This document shows, piece by piece, positions 1 through 7,660 of a stretch of DNA of 64,000 nucleotides (positions are counted from its first letter, which is position 1; the number at the start of each line of letters is the position of its first letter). The position numbers and the translations under genes were made by a program. Under the pieces are notes generated by a model that worked only from the letters and a program-made list of their open reading frames with translations, did not search any database and was not told the DNA's origin. The stretch spans positions 2,771,570-2,835,569 of the forward strand of contig NC_023035.1 of NCBI RefSeq assembly GCF_000507245.1. Reading direction: 5' to 3'. Source of the DNA: Salinispira pacifica. Its GTDB lineage: Bacteria; Spirochaetota; Spirochaetia; DSM-27196; Salinispiraceae.

Positions 1-2
1 CA

Positions 3-512
3 GCCCTGGCCCGTTCCACGGAAAAGAACATTCTGGGACTGGAGGTAAGTCCCCGCCCTCTTCTGGCAATCCCCCATCTTCTGGCCAATGAATCAGCATG
101 TTCCTACCAGGGATATCTGCTGGCCCACATGGCGGTATACCAGACCAGGGCGTATTTCCTGAACAAGTACGGATACCTGGCAGACAACCCCGAAATCGGC
201 CCCCTCCTAGCGGAATATTACTGGAAGCCGGGCAACAGCCTCACCCACGATGAAACCATCCGCTCACTCACAGGAGAAGGATTCAACGCCAAGTATCTTG
301 CGGATGTCTGCAATATGGATTCCGCACAGGCCTGGGCCGGTGAAGAAGAAAAAATCCGCAGCCTCAGTACCCGCCCCGCTCCGAAGGAGGCCGGTCTGGA
401 TGCCAGGATTTCTGTGGTGGACGGTGAACGGGTGCTGGCAGATAACCGGGAATCCGATGAAAAAATGTGCCAAGACTTCCGCAGCATTATCGAAACGGAA
501 TTCATGGGTTAA
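3..512 (+). CDS. M3-family oligoendopeptidase, C-terminal fragment
   Basis: The frame is open from the left edge of the window (base 3) to a TAA at 510-512, so only the last 169 residues of a larger gene are visible. The methionine at 129 is internal. The fragment resembles the C-terminal helical part of M3 zinc oligopeptidases (thimet oligopeptidase/PepF group): residues around HLLANESACSYQGYLLAH, followed by a long helical stretch with the YYWKPGNS segment. The HExxH metal site would lie upstream, outside the window. Expected role is cytoplasmic cleavage of short peptides. Family assignment is from pattern recognition of this tail only, so moderately sure. Confidence 0.6.
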   Translation, partial: ALARSTEKNILGLEVSPRPLLAIPHLLANESACSYQGYLLAHMAVYQTRAYFLNKYGYLADNPEIGPLLAEYYWKPGNSLTHDETIRSLTGEGFNAKYLADVCNMDSAQAWAGEEEKIRSLSTRPAPKEAGLDARISVVDGERVLADNRESDEKMCQDFRSIIETEFMG

Positions 513-555
513 GGCCAGAATACGGCCGGATATCCGGGCTGAGAAGGTGTCCCAT

Positions 556-593
556 GGCCGCAATCAGAAATCTACGGATTTCGGGTTGCGGCC
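556..593. other. strong hairpin with UACG tetraloop
   Basis: Perfect 8-bp outer stem (GGCCGCAA with TTGCGGCC), a 3x3 internal loop, a perfect 6-bp inner stem (GAAATC with GATTTC) and a TACG loop closed by C-G, the extra-stable UNCG class. It begins 44 bases after the peptidase stop and is not followed by a T run, so it is not a classical intrinsic terminator. It may protect the 3' end of the peptidase mRNA or act in both directions between the convergent genes. Confidence 0.6.
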
Positions 594-646
594 GGACAGT
601 TCAGCGCCACCGTGTGAATCGGTGATCCCTTTTGTGTTGGCCCCGA

Positions 647-1267
647 CTATTCGCAACACTTCCGGAACATATATGCATATGCATACCGGGAGAATTTCTC
701 CCCGATCATCTTCTCCCGGACTTTTTCCAGGTTGAAAGCTGACCCGTTTTTTTTCGTAATATAGGGTTCAATTTCTTCGGTTTTGATTTGGAACCGTTGA
801 TTGTTTCTCAATATGACTCCCAGGCATGTATAATCCGGATCTGAAAGCGCCAGGGTGGCATCGCCGTGACTGTTGTTGGCGATTAATACTCCCCGGTCCT
901 TCAAAAACCTTTTACAATGCCGGGAAATAAATCCCGCATAGAACGAGAACATGATGTCACAGGAATATTCGTTCAGATCCCCAACCTCAGTGTAATCGCC
1001 CTGCCGCCAGATAACCTTTGGCTCGCCATTATAGATTTTCTGTTCATTGATATATTCCAGGGTGGTGGGATCGGAAAAGAACCTGTTTATTCGTCTGTCA
1101 TTATCAATAAATATCATTTCCCTTATGTAGAATGCAGGGGTGAGGTGAACAAAACTGCCAGGGTAAATTCCCGATTCCAGGTTGAACCGCTCAGAAAGAA
1201 TTTGAAACAGGTGGCGGCGTTCATCTTCTTTTTTGACAAAATACTGATCATACAATTTCGGAATCAC
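647..1267 (-). CDS. hypothetical protein, possible methyltransferase-like fold
   Basis: 206 residues, cytoplasmic, no signal peptide or membrane segment. I do not recognise the family firmly. The middle of the protein (a CDIMFSFYAGF strand followed by a helix and GVLIANNSHGD) looks like the strand 4-5 region of class I SAM-dependent methyltransferases, but a clear glycine-rich SAM-binding motif I is not visible. It lies 40 bases downstream of the HTH/DUF2087 gene on the same strand and may be co-transcribed with it. The neighbourhood is accessory (an insertion sequence follows). Function unknown. Confidence 0.6.
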   Translation of the reverse strand: MIPKLYDQYFVKKEDERRHLFQILSERFNLESGIYPGSFVHLTPAFYIREMIFIDNDRRINRFFSDPTTLEYINEQKIYNGEPKVIWRQGDYTEVGDLNEYSCDIMFSFYAGFISRHCKRFLKDRGVLIANNSHGDATLALSDPDYTCLGVILRNNQRFQIKTEEIEPYITKKNGSAFNLEKVREKMIGEKFSRYAYAYMFRKCCE

Positions 1268-1307
1268 ACATCCTCCCTTTGTTCAGACAGACGAGATAAA
1301 TCTTCTC

Positions 1308-2105
1308 CTAATCCACCGAATTGTTGCGGCGGTATTCCCGTCCGGCGGCATCCCTGAATATAAAATTATATTCAACAAGATAGCGCCGGATAGTTGCTAC
1401 GTCAGAGAAAACCGGCTTAAGAATCTCTGTGACCTCGCCATCGCTGTAGACCCGATCCTTTTCGAACAGCCCTGCCAGGACTTTCAGAATCACCAGTTTG
1501 GCTTTCTCCTTCCGGGGAAATTTAAGCAGTTTGATTCCCGAGCTGCGGTCCAGATGCTTCTCCTCGATCTCCCGGGCTTCAGCGGTGGTAATGAGCACCC
1601 GGTCGTCGGCCATGGGCATATCGTGGTGAATTTCCAGTAATTCCTCGGCTCCCTGTTCCGGCCGGTTCGACTCGTTCGTTGCGCTACGCTTCATATCTGC
1701 AAGCTCCATTATTGCCAGAAACATGCGGGCTTCTCGCCGCTTTTTCTGGAGATTAAAACGATGGTTCCGGACGGTTGATGCCGCCCGATTCCCTAACTCT
1801 CTGCCCAGCTCCCGGTCACTGATGCCATCGGCCATACCCCGGATCACCTGCTGCTGAATCCCGGACAATCCATGGGCGCTTTTCCCCATCTCCAGCAGCG
1901 CAGTCAGACGGTCTCCATGAGCAGACTCGCTATGCAGCTCTGCAGCCTTCTGCGCATCGCAGTAGCGCTGCTTTCCGCCATCTCCGGGACATGAATAGAG
2001 ATATCCCGACTCGAAACTCTCACCGCAATGGATGCAGCGGTACATCTGCGTCTTGGCGTCATAGCTATAACCATAAACTATAGACATTATCTGATTTATA
2101 TCCAT
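1308..2105 (-). CDS. HTH transcriptional regulator with DUF2087 domain
   Basis: 265 residues. The N-terminus carries a small Cys pair motif (CIHCGESF, then CPGDGGKQRYC), suggesting a zinc ribbon. Residues about 75-125 form a LuxR-type helix-turn-helix (GLSGIQQQVIRGMADGISDR, then RELGNRAASTVRNHRFNLQ). The C-terminal 70 residues match DUF2087 (FPRKEKAKLVILKVLAGLF, then VATIRRYLVEYNFIFR), a domain found at the end of many bacterial regulators. A cytoplasmic DNA-binding regulator is the best reading; the ligand and targets are unknown. It may control the downstream methyltransferase-like gene at 647-1267. Confidence 0.75.
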   Translation of the reverse strand: MDINQIMSIVYGYSYDAKTQMYRCIHCGESFESGYLYSCPGDGGKQRYCDAQKAAELHSESAHGDRLTALLEMGKSAHGLSGIQQQVIRGMADGISDRELGRELGNRAASTVRNHRFNLQKKRREARMFLAIMELADMKRSATNESNRPEQGAEELLEIHHDMPMADDRVLITTAEAREIEEKHLDRSSGIKLLKFPRKEKAKLVILKVLAGLFEKDRVYSDGEVTEILKPVFSDVATIRRYLVEYNFIFRDAAGREYRRNNSVD

Positions 2106-2243
2106 TTTTTAATAAACAATATTGTAATTTGTTTGTTTTTTCAAGAGATCTGATTGGAGATTCCGCCATCAATTCTAAATATCCGCCATGAAAGCCACGA
2201 ATTCTTTCAATACATCCTCAATTCTCATATTGATCACGTACAA

Positions 2244-2255
2244 CTAATTCTTTTT
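2244..2255. repeat. IS target-site duplication, left copy
   Basis: The 12-mer CTAATTCTTTTT occurs here and again at 3656-3667, flanking the insertion sequence. Identical copies indicate a recent insertion. Confidence 0.75.
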
Positions 2256-2256
2256 C

Positions 2257-2279
2257 AGTGCACCAAAGCTTGTAAAAAA
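2257..2279 (+). repeat. IS left terminal inverted repeat
   Basis: 23 bp beginning AGTGCACCAAAGCT and ending in an A run; exact reverse complement of 3631-3653. Confidence 0.85.
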
Positions 2280-2387
2280 CTTTCACCGCAGTCTGGGCGA
2301 TAGGCTCCGAAAAATGGATCCGGAATCCAGCCCGTTTTCAGGTCTACAACCAGCCCTGACCGCCCCGTCTCTCACACTTCAGCTCAA

Positions 2388-3584
2388 TCACACCCACACA
2401 TGAAACGGCAGCCTGCGGCCTGATGGAATCCCCCAGTTTCTCCATCCAAGCAGCCAGGTCATCTTCTCAGGTTCCCATAAGCTGCATTTGTTCAGAAACA
2501 CTCTCCTGCCCCAGTGTTTTCTGATCACCTCATGAAGCTTCCATCCCGGGACTCCAAGCTGTTCTCCTCTGGTCTTCCAGTTTCCTTTTCTCTGATCCCG
2601 TACCCTCCGGGGCATGAGATAATTATGCACCATCTGATAAATGCTCAGCCGCACCATCATTGCTGCAGGAGATCGGGCGAACTGTACCGACTCCCTCACG
2701 TGGTTCGCCTGATCTTTGCGAAACTGCCGGTCCACATAATTCACCGGGAACAGCCGGTTTGACGGGGTGCGCGGCAGGGTGGATGAATGCTGACGATGAT
2801 GTATCCGGGACCTGCCCTCAGGCACCTTCGAAAGGGCCCGAACATACGCCTTGTGATAGTCGGTATTCAGCGTAACATCCGGTATGTCTTTATCTTTCAT
2901 GTATTTACACAAGTGGGTAAGAATGGACTGGACCGATTTCTCAACGGCATTTCCCGGAGCCTTGCCCAGGGTTTGCTCCAAGTCAGTTCGCTTCTGCCGC
3001 TGTCTTTCAGTCATCCGTCCTTTACGCCTCAGCTGGGAATATCCCATTGCGTATATCAACTCTGAGCCGCTTCCCACCAGGATATCGATGTTGTTGGGGA
3101 AGAACTGACTCACGCTGAAGGATTCAAAGCCGTCCAGGGCGAACTCATCTTCCGGTTTGATCAGCTTGCGCATATCAGAATGGATGGCCAGAAGTACCCG
3201 GCAGATGCGCTCGTATCTGTTCTGGATCTGCTCATAGCGCATACCGGTGAAACGGGTCATGTTGCCCTGTCCGCTGGAAGAGACAAGCTGGCGAATCAGC
3301 TGGATGTAGTCCACCGGCTTTTTCACGTAGTAATCCATGCGGAATGTCTGGAGGGAAAAGGTCTTGCCGCAATCCTGACAGCGATAGCGCGGAACCCTGC
3401 CGAAGGCTTTGGTGAAGTAGCATCCATGAAACCTGAACCATGACTGATCATGGGGTTTCTGGTATGCAAACCGGGGGCAATGGGGGTTTGAGCAGTGGGG
3501 GACCGGGCTGTGGTGAGTAAAATCAAAGGAATTTGTGCTGAATTGGGTCAGCAGTTTGGTGATGTATGGTTGTAATGTGTTCAT
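2388..3584 (-). CDS. DDE-type IS transposase
   Basis: 398 residues, apparently intact. An N-terminal zinc finger is visible (CSNPHCPRF and later YRCQDCGKTF), followed by a helical DNA-binding region. Three spaced acidic residues fit a DDE catalytic triad: the Asp in ALDGFES, the Asp in NTDYHKAY and the Glu in RESVQFARSP. The C-terminal part is basic and Trp-rich. The layout (zinc-finger N-terminus, short ISs with one gene) recalls the IS1/IS1595/ISL3 range, but I cannot assign the family. It lies within the 2256-3655 element on the minus strand. Confidence 0.85.
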   Translation of the reverse strand: MNTLQPYITKLLTQFSTNSFDFTHHSPVPHCSNPHCPRFAYQKPHDQSWFRFHGCYFTKAFGRVPRYRCQDCGKTFSLQTFRMDYYVKKPVDYIQLIRQLVSSSGQGNMTRFTGMRYEQIQNRYERICRVLLAIHSDMRKLIKPEDEFALDGFESFSVSQFFPNNIDILVGSGSELIYAMGYSQLRRKGRMTERQRQKRTDLEQTLGKAPGNAVEKSVQSILTHLCKYMKDKDIPDVTLNTDYHKAYVRALSKVPEGRSRIHHRQHSSTLPRTPSNRLFPVNYVDRQFRKDQANHVRESVQFARSPAAMMVRLSIYQMVHNYLMPRRVRDQRKGNWKTRGEQLGVPGWKLHEVIRKHWGRRVFLNKCSLWEPEKMTWLLGWRNWGIPSGRRLPFHVWV

Positions 3585-3630
3585 AAACCATACACCGGAA
3601 AAGAATTACTGCTGCTTGTATTTGCTGTGT

Positions 3631-3653
3631 TTTTTTACAAGCTTTGGTGCACT
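3631..3653 (-). repeat. IS right terminal inverted repeat
   Basis: Exact reverse complement of the left inverted repeat at 2257-2279. Confidence 0.85.
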
Positions 3654-3655
3654 AG

Positions 3656-3667
3656 CTAATTCTTTTT
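3656..3667. repeat. IS target-site duplication, right copy
   Basis: CTAATTCTTTTT, identical to 2244-2255. Confidence 0.75.
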
Positions 3668-3703
3668 ATTCCGTAATACTCATATCCCCAAAAAAACCTC
3701 GTA

Positions 3704-3733
3704 TTGACAAAAACAAAATTCCCGCCATAAGGT
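3704..3733 (+). promoter_or_regulatory. predicted sigma-70 promoter of the amylase gene
   Basis: A perfect -35 TTGACA (3704-3709) is followed after 18 bases by TAAGGT (3728-3733), a four-of-six match to the -10 box. A strong ribosome site AGGGGG (about 3749) precedes the ATG at 3761. The promoter lies just outside the right end of the insertion sequence. Confidence 0.5.
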
Positions 3734-3760
3734 TATGGGAATAACATCAGGGGGATTTTT

Positions 3761-6505
3761 ATGCGTAAAACTCGTAAACAGCATAGAGAGGCAGCGTTGT
3801 GGCTGCTGTTGGGAGGGCTGATGATTCTGCTCTCATCCTGCGGCAGTCAGCCTGTGCCTCCGGACCAGCGTCCGGGGTGGATCAGCCGGGAGACACGGGA
3901 AGCAGTGGTACCCGTTCAGCAGCTTCAGGACGGAGATGTGGAAACATATCTTCAGGTGGAGAGTCCCGACTGGCGTGACCAGGTGGTGTACTTCATCATG
4001 ACAGACCGTTTCGACGACGGAGTGCCCGCAAACTCGGATCAGGGAAAAGGGGAATACGATCCCGGGAAGAACAGCCATTACAGCGGGGGCGACCTGAAGG
4101 GGATCAGCGACAACATCGACTACATTAAAGGTCTGGGAGCAACATCCATCTGGATTACGCCGCCGGTTGCCAATCAGTGGTACGACTATGCGGTGAATTA
4201 CGGCGGATATCACGGATACTGGGCGGAAAATTTTCAGGAACTGGACGTGCACATGGGAACCCTGGATGAATACCGGGAGCTTTCGGCCCTTCTTCATAAA
4301 AACGGCATGTATCTGATTCAGGATATTGTCACCAACCATACGGGGAATTTTTTCACCTACGACGGGCCTTCCAGCCGCTCCAACCCTGCCCGTGGATATG
4401 TTGCCAACGACAACTTTGTTCCAAGGAACATTCCCAGCCAGTACCCGTTCAATCTGAACGATCCCAACGATCCCGAAGCCCTGGAGACCGCCGCATATCA
4501 CTGGACCGGGCCCATTGCCAACTACAACGTTCAGAAGCAGGTATTCAACAACCAGCTCTCGGATCTGGACGATATCAACACGGAAAACGAACTGGTGCGG
4601 GATGTCCTCCGGGAAAGCTACGGTCACTGGATCAGGGAAGCCGGTGTGGACGGATACAGGATCGATACGGTGAAGTATATTCCCGTGGAGTTCTTCCACG
4701 ATTTTCATTATTCACAGGATGATGATGCTCCCGGTATCCTGAATGTAGCCGATGAGCTTGGAAAGAGCGATTTCATCACCTTCGGAGAAGCCTGGATCGG
4801 CAGCAGCCCCTACAGCGATGAGGCTGATCAGAAAATTGCCGAGTATCTGGGCACCGAGGAAGAACCCGCCATGCCCTCCCTTCTCAACTTCACGCTGAAC
4901 CAGGAGATCAGAGAAGTGTTTGGATCAGGAGCTCCCACGGACCGTCTTGCATACCGTATGGAAGCGGCTTACCGGAACTATCCCGATCCCAACCGGCTGT
5001 TCACCTTCATAGACAATCACGACATGGACCGTTTTCTTTCCATCGCAGGCTATGCGGATATGCAGCTGGCTCTGGCCTACATCTTCACGGCCCCGGGAAT
5101 TCCCGTGGTGTATTACGGAACCGAACAGCACTTCGACGAAACCCGGCAGGCAATGTTCGCCAACGGTTTCGCTTCGGGAGGAGAAGATCACTTCAACGCC
5201 CAAAGCCGGGCCTACGACTACATTTCCCGGCTTGCTGAGCTGCGAAGTGAATACTCTGCACTGCGCAGAGGCGTCTACCGCAACCTGGGAGCCAGCAGCT
5301 CCGGGCCCGGACTTCTGGCATACGCCATGGATGCCGAGGAAAGTCAGGACCAGGACCTCATCGTGCTGATGAACAGTGCAAATTACAATTATCTGGTATC
5401 AGACCTGGAAACCGGCCTTAACGGGGCTCATCAACTCACACCGGTGTTCAGTGCAGGCATGGAAGATTCGGGTGATATTATGAGCGGGCTGAACAGCGAC
5501 GCTTCAGGCCGCATCAGCCTAATACTTCCTCCTAAAAGCCTGGTGGTTCTTGAAGACAGCGGTGCAGTTCAGGAAACGGCAGCCCGCAGCGGAAGCATCG
5601 GCATTGAAAGCATGGATGAGGGAACCGTACTCACCCGGGACACCCCCGTATCCGGCACTGCCCGGGGCGTGAGCGATCTGCAGCTTGTGGTGGACGGAAA
5701 TCTGGACCGGGCAATAGCTCTGGACAGCCAGGGCGGATCCTGGAGCGGAGTAATCCCCGCAGAACGCTATGCCAACGGTCCCCACAGCATCACCGTCACC
5801 GGCCGGGACGCCGAAGGCAGGCTCTTGAGCTCCCCCGCATTGGATGTGAGCATTGATCTGGCCTTCTCCTTCGCACACCGGGCGGAAGATGAGGTTGGTG
5901 ATGATGCCGGTCCTGCGGGAGATTACATCTATCCTCTGGATGAAAGCTTCAATAATCAGATGGATATCCGGGCCGTGGAAGTACATAGGGCGGGAACCAA
6001 TCTCCGCCTGGACATCTTCCCCGCAGGTCCCATATCAACAGTATGGCAGCCCGCCAACGGCTTCGACCACGTCTACTACTACGTGTACTTCGACAATCCC
6101 GCCCGGAAAGGCGCAACGGAACTTCCCTTCCAGAACGCAAGCATGCCCGACGGCAGCGACTGGGATGTGATGATGATGGTGGGCGGCTGGAATGCCAGCC
6201 TGTACAGTGCCGAAGGTGCAGGAGCCGAATCCTACGGAACGGCCATATCCAGCTCAATAGAGATTGACGTGGATGAGGAAGCGGGACGATTGAGCTTCAC
6301 CATCGAAGGTGCGGGCCTGGGCAACCCCGAAAGTCTTGACGGCATGGGAATCTACATCACCACATGGGACTACGACGGACTTGAAAGCGCCAACCGCCTG
6401 CTCCAGGGTGAACCGGATGCCTATATTTTCGGCGGAGGGGATTTTGAAACAGATCCGCTGATCATGGACGATCTGCCCCTGATACGACTGGAACCGCTGG
6501 AATAA
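3761..6505 (+). CDS. GH13 alpha-amylase lipoprotein with C-terminal Glucodextran_C-like domain
   Basis: 914 residues. A lipoprotein signal ends in LLSSC (Cys27), so the enzyme should be anchored at the cell surface or outer membrane. The GH13 barrel (about 70-560) carries the three catalytic acids: Asp302 in DGYRIDT (nucleophile), Glu343 in GEAW (acid/base) and Asp421 in IDNHD. A small Ig-like domain follows (about 625-700: PVSGTARGVSDLQLVVDG). The last 220 residues, starting near DEVGDDAGPAGDYIYP, resemble the sugar-binding C-terminal domain of glucodextranase and related amylases. Expected activity is hydrolysis of alpha-1,4-glucans into maltodextrins outside the cytoplasm. It is a single-gene unit with its own promoter and terminator. 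Exact product specificity cannot be read. Confidence 0.9.
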   Translation: MRKTRKQHREAALWLLLGGLMILLSSCGSQPVPPDQRPGWISRETREAVVPVQQLQDGDVETYLQVESPDWRDQVVYFIMTDRFDDGVPANSDQGKGEYDPGKNSHYSGGDLKGISDNIDYIKGLGATSIWITPPVANQWYDYAVNYGGYHGYWAENFQELDVHMGTLDEYRELSALLHKNGMYLIQDIVTNHTGNFFTYDGPSSRSNPARGYVANDNFVPRNIPSQYPFNLNDPNDPEALETAAYHWTGPIANYNVQKQVFNNQLSDLDDINTENELVRDVLRESYGHWIREAGVDGYRIDTVKYIPVEFFHDFHYSQDDDAPGILNVADELGKSDFITFGEAWIGSSPYSDEADQKIAEYLGTEEEPAMPSLLNFTLNQEIREVFGSGAPTDRLAYRMEAAYRNYPDPNRLFTFIDNHDMDRFLSIAGYADMQLALAYIFTAPGIPVVYYGTEQHFDETRQAMFANGFASGGEDHFNAQSRAYDYISRLAELRSEYSALRRGVYRNLGASSSGPGLLAYAMDAEESQDQDLIVLMNSANYNYLVSDLETGLNGAHQLTPVFSAGMEDSGDIMSGLNSDASGRISLILPPKSLVVLEDSGAVQETAARSGSIGIESMDEGTVLTRDTPVSGTARGVSDLQLVVDGNLDRAIALDSQGGSWSGVIPAERYANGPHSITVTGRDAEGRLLSSPALDVSIDLAFSFAHRAEDEVGDDAGPAGDYIYPLDESFNNQMDIRAVEVHRAGTNLRLDIFPAGPISTVWQPANGFDHVYYYVYFDNPARKGATELPFQNASMPDGSDWDVMMMVGGWNASLYSAEGAGAESYGTAISSSIEIDVDEEAGRLSFTIEGAGLGNPESLDGMGIYITTWDYDGLESANRLLQGEPDAYIFGGGDFETDPLIMDDLPLIRLEPLE

Positions 6506-6535
6506 GCGCCGGTCAGCCGGCCTGCCAAATAATCG

Positions 6536-6566
6536 GGAGCTTCGCCGCGGCGGAGCTCCTTTTTTA
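6536..6566 (+). terminator. intrinsic terminator of the amylase gene
   Basis: GGAGCT pairs with AGCTCC around an inner CGCC/GGCG stem and is followed by a run of T (6560-6565). Confidence 0.8.
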
Positions 6567-6583
6567 TTTCCCTTCACCCCGCC

Positions 6584-6611
6584 TTTTCAATCATGGATTC
6601 TGGTGTATACT
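6584..6611 (+). promoter_or_regulatory. possible promoter of the FecR/TPR gene
   Basis: TATACT (6606-6611) is preceded at 16 bases by TTTTCA, a weak -35. The ribosome site AAGGAG lies before the ATG at 6645. Confidence 0.35.
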
Positions 6612-6644
6612 GGGGCGGTTACCCCCCATTCAAGGAGTACCTGA

Positions 6645-7574
6645 ATGAACAGTTTGCATCAGCGCATATTCGCCGCTACCATGGCTCTTTTGATCATAAC
6701 CGCCGCCACCGCCGTTTCTCAGGAAGCTGAAGTGAGTTTCCTGTCGGGAGAAGTTCTTTGGGAAAACGGCAGAGGACCCAACAGGCTGCAGATCGGCGAT
6801 GAGATTGCAGTAAGCGGATCCATCATCCTGGAAGGTGAATCCAGCGTTGAGCTGAACCTTGACGGAAACCGGGTCTTCCTGGGTGCAGCCGGCACCTACT
6901 CTCTGAGAAGAATTTACCGCATGACCGGCAGCCGCCGTCAGGAAAGCATACTCCAGTCTCTGGAGGGCAGATTCCGCCGGAACATCCAGGACAGGATCAC
7001 AAGCGGAAGTGCGGCGGCGGGGGTTCGGGGGGACGACTCGGCGGGTGAAGAAGGCCCGGGAAGCATCTACTCCACCCCCACCGAGGAACTGTTCGCCCGG
7101 GGACTTGAGGCCCTCAGGGAAGAACGGATTCAGGATGCCTTCTTCATATTCGAGGAGGCCTACTACGCCGCCCCGCCGGAACAGTTCTCCCAGGCCGCCC
7201 TCTATTTGGCCTACTGCGAACAGCTGTTGGGGAATCTGGATGAAGCCGACGACCTCTACAATGACGTGACGCTTACCCGGGATGACGGGGCACTGTACGC
7301 TCTGTATGTTCTCAGCTCAGCGGAACTTCAGCTGAAACAGGGCCGGGGGGCTGAAGCCCTGGAAAACCTCAACGGCCTCATTGACGCTCACGGGAGAGAC
7401 GGGTTCGCCATGGCTCCGGCGGACCTTCAGCAGGCATTGTATCTGCGGGGTCTCATCAGGTCCCGGCAGGGGAATGACGAAGGAATGAAATCGGACTTCA
7501 AAGCGGCTGCGGAAATCAATGCCAACCCTCAACTGACAATTGTCATTGAAGAGCTGCTCTGGGGGGACTTTTAA
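6645..7574 (+). CDS. secreted FecR-like/TPR protein
   Basis: 309 residues with a cleavable signal peptide (hydrophobic stretch ATMALLIITAATAVSQ near residues 10-26). The N-terminal part (about 27-110) resembles a FecR beta domain: VSFLSGEVLWENG, then LQIGDEIAVSGSIILEGESS. After a charged low-complexity linker come two or three tetratricopeptide-like helical repeats (about 145-290), including ALYLAYCEQLLGNLDEADDLY and ALYVLSSAELQLKQGRGAEA. This suggests a periplasmic scaffold or assembly protein; no enzyme motif is visible. It has its own ribosome site and ends at a shared bidirectional terminator. Confidence 0.75.
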   Translation: MNSLHQRIFAATMALLIITAATAVSQEAEVSFLSGEVLWENGRGPNRLQIGDEIAVSGSIILEGESSVELNLDGNRVFLGAAGTYSLRRIYRMTGSRRQESILQSLEGRFRRNIQDRITSGSAAAGVRGDDSAGEEGPGSIYSTPTEELFARGLEALREERIQDAFFIFEEAYYAAPPEQFSQAALYLAYCEQLLGNLDEADDLYNDVTLTRDDGALYALYVLSSAELQLKQGRGAEALENLNGLIDAHGRDGFAMAPADLQQALYLRGLIRSRQGNDEGMKSDFKAAAEINANPQLTIVIEELLWGDF

Positions 7575-7608
7575 CCATCCGGAAGCTCACAGCAGGTACA
7601 GCCGGAAA

Positions 7609-7647
7609 AAAAAAGCCCGCCCGGGTTAGATCCGGGCGGGCTTTTTT
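7609..7647. terminator. bidirectional intrinsic terminator
   Basis: GCCCGCCCGG (7615-7624) and CCGGGCGGGC (7632-7641) form a perfect 10-bp stem, flanked by an A run on the left and a T run on the right. It lies between convergent genes ending at 7574 and 7661 and can stop transcription from both sides. Confidence 0.92.
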
Positions 7648-7660
7648 CCATTTTCATATG

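Larger units (their letters stand above)
2256..3655 (-). mobile_element. complete insertion sequence, about 1.4 kb
   Basis: A single transposase gene is bounded by perfect 23-bp inverted repeats (2257-2279 and 3631-3653) and by a 12-bp direct repeat of flanking DNA (2244-2255 and 3656-3667). One or two bases between inverted repeat and direct repeat (C on the left, AG on the right) leave the exact ends ambiguous. The element sits between the DUF2087 regulator and the alpha-amylase gene and does not break a recognisable gene. Its right end is about 50 bases from the -35 box of the amylase promoter, so it may influence amylase expression. Confidence 0.85.
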
